From Paraburkholderia nodosa (GTDB lineage: Bacteria; Pseudomonadota; Gammaproteobacteria; Burkholderiales; Burkholderiaceae), in the NCBI RefSeq assembly GCF_001718195.1, contig NZ_MCNV01000044.1:1-40842 (forward strand): a stretch of 40,842 nt of DNA. Direction: 5' to 3'. The notes under the pieces were generated by a model. The model saw only the letters and a list, made by a program, of their open reading frames with translations, was not told the DNA's origin and did not search any database. Position 1 is the stretch's first letter, and each line of letters begins with the position of its first letter. Both the position numbers and the translations under genes were made by a program. Below are positions 24,750 through 32,122 of this stretch, piece by piece.

Positions 24750-25775
24750 TTAGCGCGGCGTGACGAGCCCGGCCTGCACGGCGATGCGCCAAAGCCCGTG
24801 TTCGGTCGCCTGGCGCACGAGATGCGCGCCGCTGCATCCGAATGCGGCAAGCGCCATGCGGTAACGCTCGCACAGCGCCTCGGCGCCGATCAGCTGCGGC
24901 GCGCAGCCGGCGAGCGTCACGTCGCGCCGCGCCAGCGCCGCTTCGAGGCCCGCCAGCTCATGGCCGATCACGAGGCCCGATAGATAGTCGGGCTGCTCGT
25001 CGGCGGCGAGCTGGGCCGTGAGGCCGAGCGTGCGCGTGCTGAACGCGGTGGCCAGCAGCCCCACGCAGCCCTGCTCGCGCGCCACGCTCACGCCGCGCAG
25101 AAACGCCGCGGTGTCGGGCTCGACGGGATGCTTCATCGTGCGGCCGAGGATCGTGTGCGCGCACAGCGCCGCGTAGACCTCACCCGTCATGAAGGTATAG
25201 AAGCGCGCAATGCGCTCGCCCTCCACCACCACCCATTTCGCGTGCGTGCCGGGCAGTCCGACTAGCGCCGTTTGCGGCTCGGCGTCGTCACCCGCTGCGC
25301 CGAGCGCGCCAAAGATTTGCGTTTCCTCGCCGCGCATCACGTTGGGCAGCGCACCCGGCTCCAGCACGCCCGGGACCACGGCGACTTCGGCGCCGCATGC
25401 GGCGCGCACGCGCACGATGCCGGCCACCAGCGCCTGAGCGCTCGCGGGCGTTTCGACATACGGTGCCTGCACCCAGCCCTGGGCGCTGCCGACCATCCCC
25501 GCGGCCAGCACGGGCAGCGAGGGGGCTTGCGCGAGCCACACGCCGCACGCTTCGTCGAAGGCGGCGTCGAAGCCGCCTTCTTCGGCGGGCACGGGCAGGT
25601 TCATGATCCCCGCCGTCGAAACGCGTGTGGCGATCACCTGGCCCGCCGCATCGAACAGATACGCGCGCAGCGAGGTCGTGCCCCAGTCGAGCGCGATGAG
25701 CGCGGCTTCGCGAGCGATCGCGGCGTCGCCGGCATCGATCGCCGCGCCGCTTACAGGCTTCTCGCGTGCTTTCAT
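24750..25775 (-). CDS. dgoK: 2-dehydro-3-deoxygalactonokinase
   Basis: ATP-dependent kinase that turns 2-keto-3-deoxygalactonate into its 6-phosphate for the aldolase encoded next. From ATG 25775 it is 341 residues, a little above the usual 290-330 because of a variable N-terminus. Landmarks of the DgoK family: ALIALDWGTTSLRAYLFD near residue 28, AGMVGSAQGWVQAPYVETPA, VPGVLEPGALPNVMRGEETQIFGAL (in part), LVGLPGTHAKWVVVE and FYTFMTGEVYAALCAHTILG. The ATG overlaps the stop of the IclR gene (ATGA). The pairing with an aldolase and a transporter makes the hexose/aldonate role firm. Confidence 0.92.
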   Translation of the reverse strand: MKAREKPVSGAAIDAGDAAIAREAALIALDWGTTSLRAYLFDAAGQVIATRVSTAGIMNLPVPAEEGGFDAAFDEACGVWLAQAPSLPVLAAGMVGSAQGWVQAPYVETPASAQALVAGIVRVRAACGAEVAVVPGVLEPGALPNVMRGEETQIFGALGAAGDDAEPQTALVGLPGTHAKWVVVEGERIARFYTFMTGEVYAALCAHTILGRTMKHPVEPDTAAFLRGVSVAREQGCVGLLATAFSTRTLGLTAQLAADEQPDYLSGLVIGHELAGLEAALARRDVTLAGCAPQLIGAEALCERYRMALAAFGCSGAHLVRQATEHGLWRIAVQAGLVTPR

Positions 25776-26719
25776 CGACGAATCCTGCGCGTGGTGGGCT
25801 GCGGCGCGCGCCAGCCCAGTTCCTGCGAAATCGCGCGTGCCTCGCGCTGCACGACGGGAATCAGTTCGTCCATGCGCTCGAGCGGCATGTAGGGAATCGT
25901 GCTCGCCACCGAAAGCGCCGCCACGATCGCGCCGGAAGCGTCGCGCACGGGCGCCGCCACGCAGCGGATCGAAATTTCGTTCTCCTCCAGATCGAACGTG
26001 TACCCGCCCGCCGAATAAGTCGCCATGCGCTTGAGGAAGGTATCGGGTTCGAGGCTGTGATCGGGACGGAAGCTCACGCCGGCGAGCGTGCGGCGCGAAG
26101 CGTCGAACAGGTCGCGCCACGATTGCGGCGCGAGGTCGAGCATCATCGCCTTGCCGATGCCCGTCGACGCGAGCGGCATGCGGTGCCCCACGCGCGAGCG
26201 CATTTCGAGGCCCCGCTGGCCGGGAATCTTGTCGATGTACAGCACGTCGTCGCCGTCGCGCACGCCGAGGTGGATCGTGTCGAGCGTTTCGTCGGCGAGC
26301 GCCTGCAGATGCGGGCGCGCAACGGCCGTGAGCGGCATCTGCTCGAGTGCGATGGTGCCGAGTTCGATGAGCTTCGGCCCGAGCAGGTAGCCGCCCTGCA
26401 CCTGGCGCAGATAGCGCGCCTGCACGAGGCTCGAAACGAGACGGTGCGTGGTGCTGCGCGTCGTGCCGAGCACCGCGCCGAACGAGCGCAGGTCGCGTAC
26501 GCCGGCGGCGGCCGCTTCGAGGATCGCGAGGCCGCGCAGGAGCGTCTGGGTGCCGGCCTGCTGCATCGAGCCGTCGAGCAACGTGCTCGCGACGCCGATT
26601 TCATCGGCGGCGGGGCGGGCTTTCGGCTGCGCTTGCGCGGGGGTTGCCGCGGCGTTTTTTGCGGGCGCGGCCTCGTCGGGGAGATTCGCGGCGAGTGTGG
26701 AAGACATCGCTTTGTTCAT
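25772..26719 (-). CDS. IclR-family transcriptional regulator
   Basis: Probable local regulator of the sugar unit, and the first gene of its transcript. From ATG 26719 it is 315 residues: an Ala/Pro-rich tail of about 50, a winged helix-turn-helix (QTLLRGLAILEAAAAGVRDLRSFGAVLGTTRSTTHRLVSSL, in part, about 58-98), and an effector domain with DTIHLGVRDGDDVLYIDKI, RMPLASTGIGKAMML and an EISIRCVAAPVRDASGAIVAALSV stretch. IclR proteins bind small acids or sugars and often repress or activate the adjoining operon. A second in-frame ATG at 26707 is possible; neither has a strong Shine-Dalgarno sequence. A dyad and promoter upstream suggest autoregulation. Confidence 0.9.
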   Translation of the reverse strand: MNKAMSSTLAANLPDEAAPAKNAAATPAQAQPKARPAADEIGVASTLLDGSMQQAGTQTLLRGLAILEAAAAGVRDLRSFGAVLGTTRSTTHRLVSSLVQARYLRQVQGGYLLGPKLIELGTIALEQMPLTAVARPHLQALADETLDTIHLGVRDGDDVLYIDKIPGQRGLEMRSRVGHRMPLASTGIGKAMMLDLAPQSWRDLFDASRRTLAGVSFRPDHSLEPDTFLKRMATYSAGGYTFDLEENEISIRCVAAPVRDASGAIVAALSVASTIPYMPLERMDELIPVVQREARAISQELGWRAPQPTTRRIRR

Positions 26720-26988
26720 GGCGAGGGCGATGAAAAGAGACGATCGAAAGGCGCGTGCCGTCAGGCGGCGCGCGAACCGTGCTTCGGGAGACGGCCCGCC
26801 GCGCGGGCGGCCGGGACTCGGACAGGTAGCGGCGGGCGGCGCGTGGCCGCGCAAAGCGCTGGCTGAAGCATGGCGAACGTCTCCTTTGCGGTCCGGTTCG
26901 CTCCGCGTGTTACGCGTGCGCCGGATTTATCTGGGTCTGCCGACGATGTCTGCCGCGCTGTGACAGTCGCGGCTTATCGGATGGACTG

Positions 26989-27018
26989 ATTGTAGGCAGG
27001 TTTTTTCGAGTTCTCCAA
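26989..27018 (-). promoter_or_regulatory. Sigma-70-type promoter for the IclR/sugar unit
   Basis: On the minus strand TTGGAG (27018-27013) and TACAAT (26994-26989) are separated by 18 bases. The -10 matches 5 of 6. Transcription would begin near 26982, giving a leader of about 260 bases to the ATG at 26719. The -35 lies inside one arm of a dyad. Confidence 0.55.
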
Positions 27019-27046
27019 TATGTGATTGGGTCGCTCATATATTGGG
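27014..27046. promoter_or_regulatory. Dyad operator candidate overlapping the promoter -35
   Basis: Arms TCCAATATGTGA (27014-27025) and TCATATATTGGG (27035-27046) match in 10 of 12 positions around a 9-base centre. The dyad covers the -35 of the predicted IclR promoter, as expected for a repressor or autoregulator site. The surrounding DNA is unusually AT-rich. Confidence 0.5.
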
Positions 27047-27133
27047 AAAATAGACACATGGGAGTGCCATCTGCCGAATGCCTAATGAGGGACAGAATTC
27101 AGCACGGAAAAGCCCGTCGGCATGACCAGCAAG

Positions 27134-27168
27134 AAAAAACGGCTGCCGGATGATTCCGGCAGCCGTTT
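27134..27168 (-). terminator. Strong Rho-independent terminator after the RidA gene
   Basis: A 14-bp perfect stem (27137-27150 with 27155-27168) around a 4-base loop is followed on the minus strand by a run of six T (including the last stem pairs). It lies about 50 bases past the RidA stop and separates the D-amino-acid unit from the sugar unit. Confidence 0.92.
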
Positions 27169-27218
27169 CGTGCGGCACTCAATGAGGCTTTCGCGTATCG
27201 CTCGCCAAATCCGCGCCC

Positions 27219-27608
27219 TTACTTCCCCGCCGGCGCCTTGTAAGCCACGCAGTCGACTTCGACCTTGCAGTCCACCACCATGCTCGACTGCACACAGGCG
27301 CGTGCGGGCGGATGCTCGCCGAAGTACTCGCGGAACACCTTGTTGAACGAGGTGAAGTCACGCGCGTCGTCGAGCCACACGCCGCAGCGCACCACGTGCT
27401 CCGCGCCATAGCCCGCTTCCTTCAGGATCGCGAAAAGATTCTGGATGGCCTTGTGCGACTGCTCGACGATCCCGCCGCTGATCACTTCGCCGCCTTCCAT
27501 CGGCGTCTGGCCCGAGACGTACAGCCAGCCGTCGGCTTCCACGGCGCGCGCGAACGGCAGATGCTGTCCGCCCTGGCCCTTGCCGCCTTCCGCTCCAATT
27601 CGTTTCAT
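27219..27608 (-). CDS. RidA/YjgF-family reactive-intermediate deaminase
   Basis: A 129-residue RidA-superfamily protein. These trimeric enzymes hydrolyse the reactive enamine/imine products of PLP-dependent dehydratases. Visible marks are FARAVEADGWLYVSGQ, GGIVEQSHKAIQNLFAIL, VVRCGVWLDDARDFTSFN and the conserved Arg103 in PPARACVQ, which anchors the imine carboxylate. AAGGAGC precedes the ATG at 27608. It is last in a minus-strand transcript after the D-aminoacylase and RpiR genes, and divergent from a PLP deaminase whose product would be its natural substrate. Confidence 0.9.
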   Translation of the reverse strand: MKRIGAEGGKGQGGQHLPFARAVEADGWLYVSGQTPMEGGEVISGGIVEQSHKAIQNLFAILKEAGYGAEHVVRCGVWLDDARDFTSFNKVFREYFGEHPPARACVQSSMVVDCKVEVDCVAYKAPAGK

Positions 27609-27692
27609 CGTTTGCTCCTTTGAGATCGTACGGCGCGCGCAGCTTTTTGGGCCGCGTACGCCGGGGGTCGAAATTCGATAGATAAAGCCGGT

Positions 27693-29174
27693 TTAGAAGG
27701 CCATTGCCTCGGCCTGCGCCTCGCGTTTGCCGCGCGCGACGAAGTGGCCCGCGCGCTCGCCCGTGGGTTGCCCGTCGCGATACGAAAGCACGCCGTTCAC
27801 CCATACCGCGTCGATGCCCTCGGCCACCTGCTGCGGCTTCTCGAACGTCGCCGCATCGCGCACGCGCGTCGGGTCGAACAGCACGAGGTCGGCGTGCCAG
27901 CCCACATGCACCTCGCCGCGCTGCGAAAGGCCGAAGCGCCGTGCCGAAAGGCCCGTCATCTTGCGCACCGCTTCTTCGAGCGGCAGCAAGGCCGCGTCGC
28001 GCGCGTAGTGGCCGAGCACGCGCGGAAATGCGCCCCACAGGCGCGGATGCGGCAGCGGATCGTTGGGCAGTCCATCCGAGCCGACCATCGTGGCCGGATG
28101 CGAAAGAATGCGGCGCACGTCGTCTTCGGACATGTTGTGGTACACCGCGCCCGCCGGCTGCAGACGCTTGCCCGCTTCCTGCTGCGACACGCCCCACCCG
28201 GCCGCGATGTCCTTGATGAGCTTGCCCGCCTGCTCCGGGTGCGGCGTGGACCACGTGATGGTGATGTCGATGTCGCCCGTCACCTGCTTGAGATCCAGCG
28301 TCGACGAGCTGCGGCTATACGGATAGCAGTCGCACCCGACCGGCTGATACTTGCGCGCGCTTTCGAGCGACGCGAGCACCTCCGTGCTGCGCCCCCAGTT
28401 GGTGGGCCCCGCGCACTTCAGATGCGAGATCACCACCGGCACGCGCGCATGCTGGCCGATGTGGTACGCCTCGTTCATCGCTTCGAGAATCGCGTCGAAC
28501 TCCGTGCGCATGTGCGTCGTGTAGAGCGCGCCGGCGGCGGCGAGCGGCTGGGCAAGCGAGGCGACCTCTTCGGTCGAGGCCTCGAACGCCGAGCCGTACG
28601 CGAGGCCCGTGGAAAGGCCGAGCGCGCCGTGCGCGAGCGCGTCTTCGAGCTGCGCGCGCATCGCCGCGATCTCGTCGCCGGTGGCGGCGCGCTTCAGGTC
28701 GTTCATGTGGTTGTTGCGCAGCGCCGTATGGCCGATCAACGCGCCGACGTTCACGGCGGGTCGCGCCGCGTTGACGGCGTCGACGTACGCGGAGAACGTC
28801 GGATAGCTGAACGCGTCGCGCTCGCCGAGCAGGTTCATCGGGTCTGGCGGATCGCCCTTTAACGTCACCGGCGAGGCGCTGATCCCGCAGTTGCCGACCA
28901 CCACCGTCGTCACGCCCTGGCTGATCTTGGGCAGCATTTGCGGCGCGCGGATCACGTGCGTGTCGTCGTGCGTATGGACGTCGATGAAACCGGGCGCGAG
29001 CGCGCGCCCATTGGCCTCGATCACCTCTTCCGCGAGCCAGTTCGACAGGTTGCCGATCGCGACGATGCGTCCGTCGCGCAGCGCCACGTCGCGCTCGACG
29101 GGCGGCGCGCCGGTGCCGTCATACAGCATCGCGCCGACGATCAGCGTGTCGGCGGCTTCGGGGTGCGAATGCAT
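27693..29174 (-). CDS. N-acyl-D-amino-acid deacylase (D-aminoacylase)
   Basis: Amidohydrolase-superfamily enzyme that frees D-amino acids from N-acyl-D-amino acids. From ATG 29174 (GAGGAG at 29181-29186) it is 493 residues, as in Alcaligenes-type D-aminoacylases. Features: a beta-sandwich start (DTLIVGAMLYDGTG), the metal motif GFIDVHTHDDTH with His67 and His69, the bridging Cys96 in VVVGNCGIS, IGHTALRNNHM, GALGLSTGLAYG, THMRTE, VVISHLKCAGPTNWG and MVGSDGLPNDPLPHPRLWG with the catalytic Asp. A GTG at 29216 overlaps the end of the upstream gene and is not needed. Its neighbours take the released D-amino acid further. Confidence 0.93.
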   Translation of the reverse strand: MHSHPEAADTLIVGAMLYDGTGAPPVERDVALRDGRIVAIGNLSNWLAEEVIEANGRALAPGFIDVHTHDDTHVIRAPQMLPKISQGVTTVVVGNCGISASPVTLKGDPPDPMNLLGERDAFSYPTFSAYVDAVNAARPAVNVGALIGHTALRNNHMNDLKRAATGDEIAAMRAQLEDALAHGALGLSTGLAYGSAFEASTEEVASLAQPLAAAGALYTTHMRTEFDAILEAMNEAYHIGQHARVPVVISHLKCAGPTNWGRSTEVLASLESARKYQPVGCDCYPYSRSSSTLDLKQVTGDIDITITWSTPHPEQAGKLIKDIAAGWGVSQQEAGKRLQPAGAVYHNMSEDDVRRILSHPATMVGSDGLPNDPLPHPRLWGAFPRVLGHYARDAALLPLEEAVRKMTGLSARRFGLSQRGEVHVGWHADLVLFDPTRVRDAATFEKPQQVAEGIDAVWVNGVLSYRDGQPTGERAGHFVARGKREAQAEAMAF

Positions 29175-29208
29175 ACGCGTCTCCTCAGGATGGCTCTTGG
29201 GTGGACGC

Positions 29209-30141
29209 TCAGTCACCGAGCGGCTGGCGTTCGCCGCCGCCGCGATGCGCGTCCAGCGTGTGTTTCATGCGGCGCAGCAACTCGCGGCTTTCTTCGGGTT
29301 GCGCGAGCGCCAGTTCGGTCACGAGCACGTCGAGTGCCATCATCATCGCGTAACGCGACGACGACGGCTTGTAGATGAAATCGGTCTCGCTCGCGACGAT
29401 CGGCACGAGCCAGTCGGCGAGCGCAGCGAGCGGCGAAGCCGGCGCGGTGAGCGCGACGAGCTTCGCGCCGTAGTCGCGCGCGATGCGGCACGCGTCGACG
29501 AGTTCGGGCACGCGCCCTGTTACGGAAAGCGCGACGACGACGTCTTCGGGCGAAAGCGTGCTCGCCACCATGCGCTGCAGCAGGCTGTCCTGGTACGAAG
29601 CCACCGGGCGGCCCAGGCGCACGAGGCGAAAGCGCATTTCGTCGGCGAGCGCACTCGAGCCGCCGCCCATGCCGAACACGTAGATCATGCGGGCCTGGGC
29701 CAGCGCCGCGGCGGCTTGCGCAAACGGCGCCTGGCACAGCAGCTCGTGGTTGCGCGCGAGCGCCGTGTGAATTTCGTCGTAGACGCGCGTGGCGGGCGGT
29801 TCGGCTTCGCCGTTCGCGTCGGCGGCGCGCGGCTTGCCCGCGCCTTCGGAAGCGCCAGTTGCCGCACCGCGCAGGAAGCGATCGCCCACGGCGGCCGCCT
29901 GGGCGAGCCGCAGCTTGAGTTCGCGCACGTCGTGGCAGCCCACCGCCTTCGCAAAGCGCGTGACGGAGGCGACGCTCACGCCCGCGCGCTGCGCCAGCTC
30001 GCCGATGCTCGCCCGCGCGGCGCTGGCAAGATCGTCGAGAATGAGCGCAGCCACGTCGCGCTCGGCGGGACGCAATTCGGGCACGCATTGCGCGATACGC
30101 GCGACGATGTCGAAGCGGGCCGGATCGGCGGCGGTGTTCAT
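29209..30141 (-). CDS. MurR/RpiR-family transcriptional regulator
   Basis: Local regulator of the D-amino-acid unit. The 310 residues from ATG 30141 include an N-terminal HTH_6 domain (LRPAERDVAALILDDLASAARASIGELAQRAGVSVASVTRFAKAVG, in part, about 19-65) and a C-terminal SIS domain from about 130 (ARMIYVFGMGGGSSALADEMRFRLVRLG, in part, then ALSVTGRVPELVDACRIARDYGAKLVALT). SIS domains usually bind sugar phosphates; here the effector may be a cell-wall derived or acyl-amino compound. The frame is open upstream to 30246 but crosses the divergent promoter region. The stop is 34 bases before the D-aminoacylase start. Confidence 0.9.
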   Translation of the reverse strand: MNTAADPARFDIVARIAQCVPELRPAERDVAALILDDLASAARASIGELAQRAGVSVASVTRFAKAVGCHDVRELKLRLAQAAAVGDRFLRGAATGASEGAGKPRAADANGEAEPPATRVYDEIHTALARNHELLCQAPFAQAAAALAQARMIYVFGMGGGSSALADEMRFRLVRLGRPVASYQDSLLQRMVASTLSPEDVVVALSVTGRVPELVDACRIARDYGAKLVALTAPASPLAALADWLVPIVASETDFIYKPSSSRYAMMMALDVLVTELALAQPEESRELLRRMKHTLDAHRGGGERQPLGD

Positions 30142-30152
30142 TGCAGGGAGTC

Positions 30153-30198
30153 TGTTAATAAATAACAATTCACGAAGCGATGTTACTTTGTGTACTAT
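30153..30198. promoter_or_regulatory. Divergent promoter/operator region of the RpiR and deaminase genes
   Basis: TGTTAATAAATAACA (30153-30167) is a near-perfect 15-base palindrome, like RpiR-family sites. On the plus strand TTCACG (30169-30174) and TACTAT (30193-30198), 18 bases apart, form a plausible promoter for the deaminase gene. Both lie in the gap between the two divergent genes. Confidence 0.45.
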
Positions 30199-30268
30199 CT
30201 CCGAGTCAACGCCGGTCCTGAAGATGCCGGTGTAGCGGAGCCGCATGAAGCATATGGAGCGAAGGGAA

Positions 30269-31549
30269 ATGAAAGTTACAAACTATCAGAGTGCAACGAT
30301 CGACCCGAACAGCAAGGGCCTTGGCAACGTACCGGGCGCGAGCGTGCCGCTCGGGGACGCCGGGCGCCTCGAATGGAATTTACTCGAAGAGGACGTGAGC
30401 CTGCCCGCTGCGGTGCTGTATGCCGACCGCGTCGAGCACAACCTCAAGTGGATGCAGGACTTCGTCACGCGCTATGGCGTGAAGCTCGCGCCGCACGGCA
30501 AGACGACGATGGCGCCGCAGCTCTTTCGCCGCCAGATCGACACCGGCGCGTGGGGCATCACGCTCGCCACGGCGCACCAGACGCGCGCCGCCTACCGCGG
30601 CGGCATCTCGCGCGTGCTGATGGCGAACCAGCTCGTGGGCCGCCGCAACATGGCGATCATTGCCGAGCTGCTCAGCGACGCGACCTTCGAGTTCTTCTGC
30701 CTCGTCGATTCGGTCGAAGGCGTGGAGCATCTGGGCGAGTTCTTCCGCGCATCGGGCCGCACGCTGCAGGTGCTGCTCGAACTGGGCGTGCCGCGCGGCC
30801 GCACGGGCGTGCGCGACACCGACACGCGCAACGCCGTGCTCGCGGCGATCGCGCGCTATCCCGACTCGCTCAAGCTGGCGGGGGTGGAAATCTACGAGGG
30901 CATCCTCAAGGAAGAAAGCGAAGTGCGCACCTTCCTGCGCGACGCGCTGAACGTCACCCAGGAACTGGCCGCCGCGGGCCGCTTCGCGCGCACGCCCGCG
31001 CTGCTTTCGGGCGCGGGCTCGGCCTGGTACGACATCGTCGCGGAAGAGTTCGCGCCCGCCACGCAGGCGGGCGCGATCGACGTGGTGCTGCGCCCCGGCT
31101 GCTACGTGACGCACGACGTGGGTGTCTACAAGCAGGCTCAGTCGCAGATCCTCACGCGCAACCCCGTGGCGCGCGAAATGGGCGTGGCGCTGCTGCCTGC
31201 GCTACAGCTCTGGGCCTATGTGCAGTCGATTCCGGAGCCCGGCCGCGCCATCATCGGCTTCGGCAAGCGCGACGCCGCGTTCGACGCGGGCTTTCCGGAG
31301 CCGTCGCGCCACTATCGCCCCGCGAACGGCGGCGCGCCGCGCGAAGTGGCGGCAAGCGAAGGCTGGGAAGTGTTCCAGATGATGGATCAGCACGCCTACC
31401 TGAAGATTCCGGCGGGCGCGGACCTCAAGGTCGGCGACATGATCGCGTTCGATATCTCGCACCCCTGCCTCACGTTCGACAAGTGGCGTCAGGTGCTGAT
31501 GGTCGATGCGAAATATCGTGTGACGGAAGTGATCGAAACGTTCTTCTGA
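30269..31549 (+). CDS. DSD1-like PLP-dependent amino acid deaminase (D-serine dehydratase/D-threonine aldolase-like)
   Basis: Fold-type III PLP enzyme of the Ala-racemase-N plus DSD1-like C-terminal architecture, 426 residues. The PLP lysine is Lys78 in VKLAPHGKTTMAPQL. The zinc pair of eukaryotic-type D-serine dehydratase appears as His398 and Cys400 in ISHPCLTFDKW. VEIYEGIL, LSGAGSAWYDIV and VLRPGCYVTHDVGVY line the phosphate and active-site region. It should act on a D-hydroxy or related D-amino acid and release ammonia and a 2-oxo acid through an enamine. The ATG at 30269 has AAGGGA before it; ATGs at 30245 and 30254 would add up to eight residues. It is divergent from the RpiR, D-aminoacylase and RidA genes. 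Confidence 0.87.
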   Translation: MKVTNYQSATIDPNSKGLGNVPGASVPLGDAGRLEWNLLEEDVSLPAAVLYADRVEHNLKWMQDFVTRYGVKLAPHGKTTMAPQLFRRQIDTGAWGITLATAHQTRAAYRGGISRVLMANQLVGRRNMAIIAELLSDATFEFFCLVDSVEGVEHLGEFFRASGRTLQVLLELGVPRGRTGVRDTDTRNAVLAAIARYPDSLKLAGVEIYEGILKEESEVRTFLRDALNVTQELAAAGRFARTPALLSGAGSAWYDIVAEEFAPATQAGAIDVVLRPGCYVTHDVGVYKQAQSQILTRNPVAREMGVALLPALQLWAYVQSIPEPGRAIIGFGKRDAAFDAGFPEPSRHYRPANGGAPREVAASEGWEVFQMMDQHAYLKIPAGADLKVGDMIAFDISHPCLTFDKWRQVLMVDAKYRVTEVIETFF

Positions 31550-31571
31550 GGCAGCGCGCATCGGTGCAGGC

Positions 31572-32048
31572 TCAGCCCGCTTCGGGCTCGGCCTGCGGAG
31601 CCTGCGCGAGCGCGGCCGCCGCCATAGCGGCCTCGCCGATGCGCGCCTCCATCATCCCCAACGCGCTCGACAGCGCCGCGAGCGCATCGTCGGGCAGCGA
31701 CATCGTCACGTCCAGGAACGCGTTGCGGCGCGGCAGCCCCTCTTCGGTCACGGCGCGGCCGGTGTCGGTCAGTGTCACGTTGGTGATGCGGTTGTCGCGC
31801 TCGTCGGCGCGGCGCGCGATCCAGCCGAGCGCCTCCAGCGCTTTCAATTGGCGCGTGAGCGCGCCCGGGTCGACACGCAGCCGCTCGACGAGCCGCTTTT
31901 GCGACGACTCGCCGTCCTGCTCGTAAAGCGCGAGCAGAATGCGCCAGCGCGGCAGCGGATGGCCGACCTGCGCCTCGAACGCCGACATGAACGTCCGGTA
32001 GGTCCGACCAAACTGCTGCATGACGGCGATGCGATCCTGAATTTCCAT
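31572..32048 (-). CDS. MarR-family transcriptional regulator
   Basis: A 158-residue winged-helix regulator, usually a ligand-released repressor. The DNA-binding part shows LPRWRILLALYEQDGESSQKRLVERLRVDPGALTRQLKALEALG (in pieces, about 33-76), followed by a wing with ARRADERDNRITNVTLTDTGRAV. The last 15 residues are Ala/Pro/Glu-rich. AGGAAG precedes the ATG at 32048. It lies 74 bases downstream of the efflux-pump gene on the same strand, so it probably shares its transcript and represses it, possibly through the palindrome at 33737-33748. Confidence 0.9.
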   Translation of the reverse strand: MEIQDRIAVMQQFGRTYRTFMSAFEAQVGHPLPRWRILLALYEQDGESSQKRLVERLRVDPGALTRQLKALEALGWIARRADERDNRITNVTLTDTGRAVTEEGLPRRNAFLDVTMSLPDDALAALSSALGMMEARIGEAAMAAAALAQAPQAEPEAG

Positions 32049-32122
32049 GCTTTGTCTTCCTGCCGGCATCATCGCCGCGCGTTTGCCGGGTCCGTGCCGG
32101 TGCCCGCCAGGGGCGGAACGTC

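Larger units (their letters stand above)
26720..27218. other. Intergenic region between the IclR and RidA genes
   Basis: About 500 bp without a gene I can support. From left to right it holds a long leader of the IclR transcript, a minus-strand promoter (26989-27018), an AT-rich dyad (27014-27046) and the RidA terminator (27134-27168). The IclR frame stays open to 26854, but that extension shows no homology. Confidence 0.6.
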
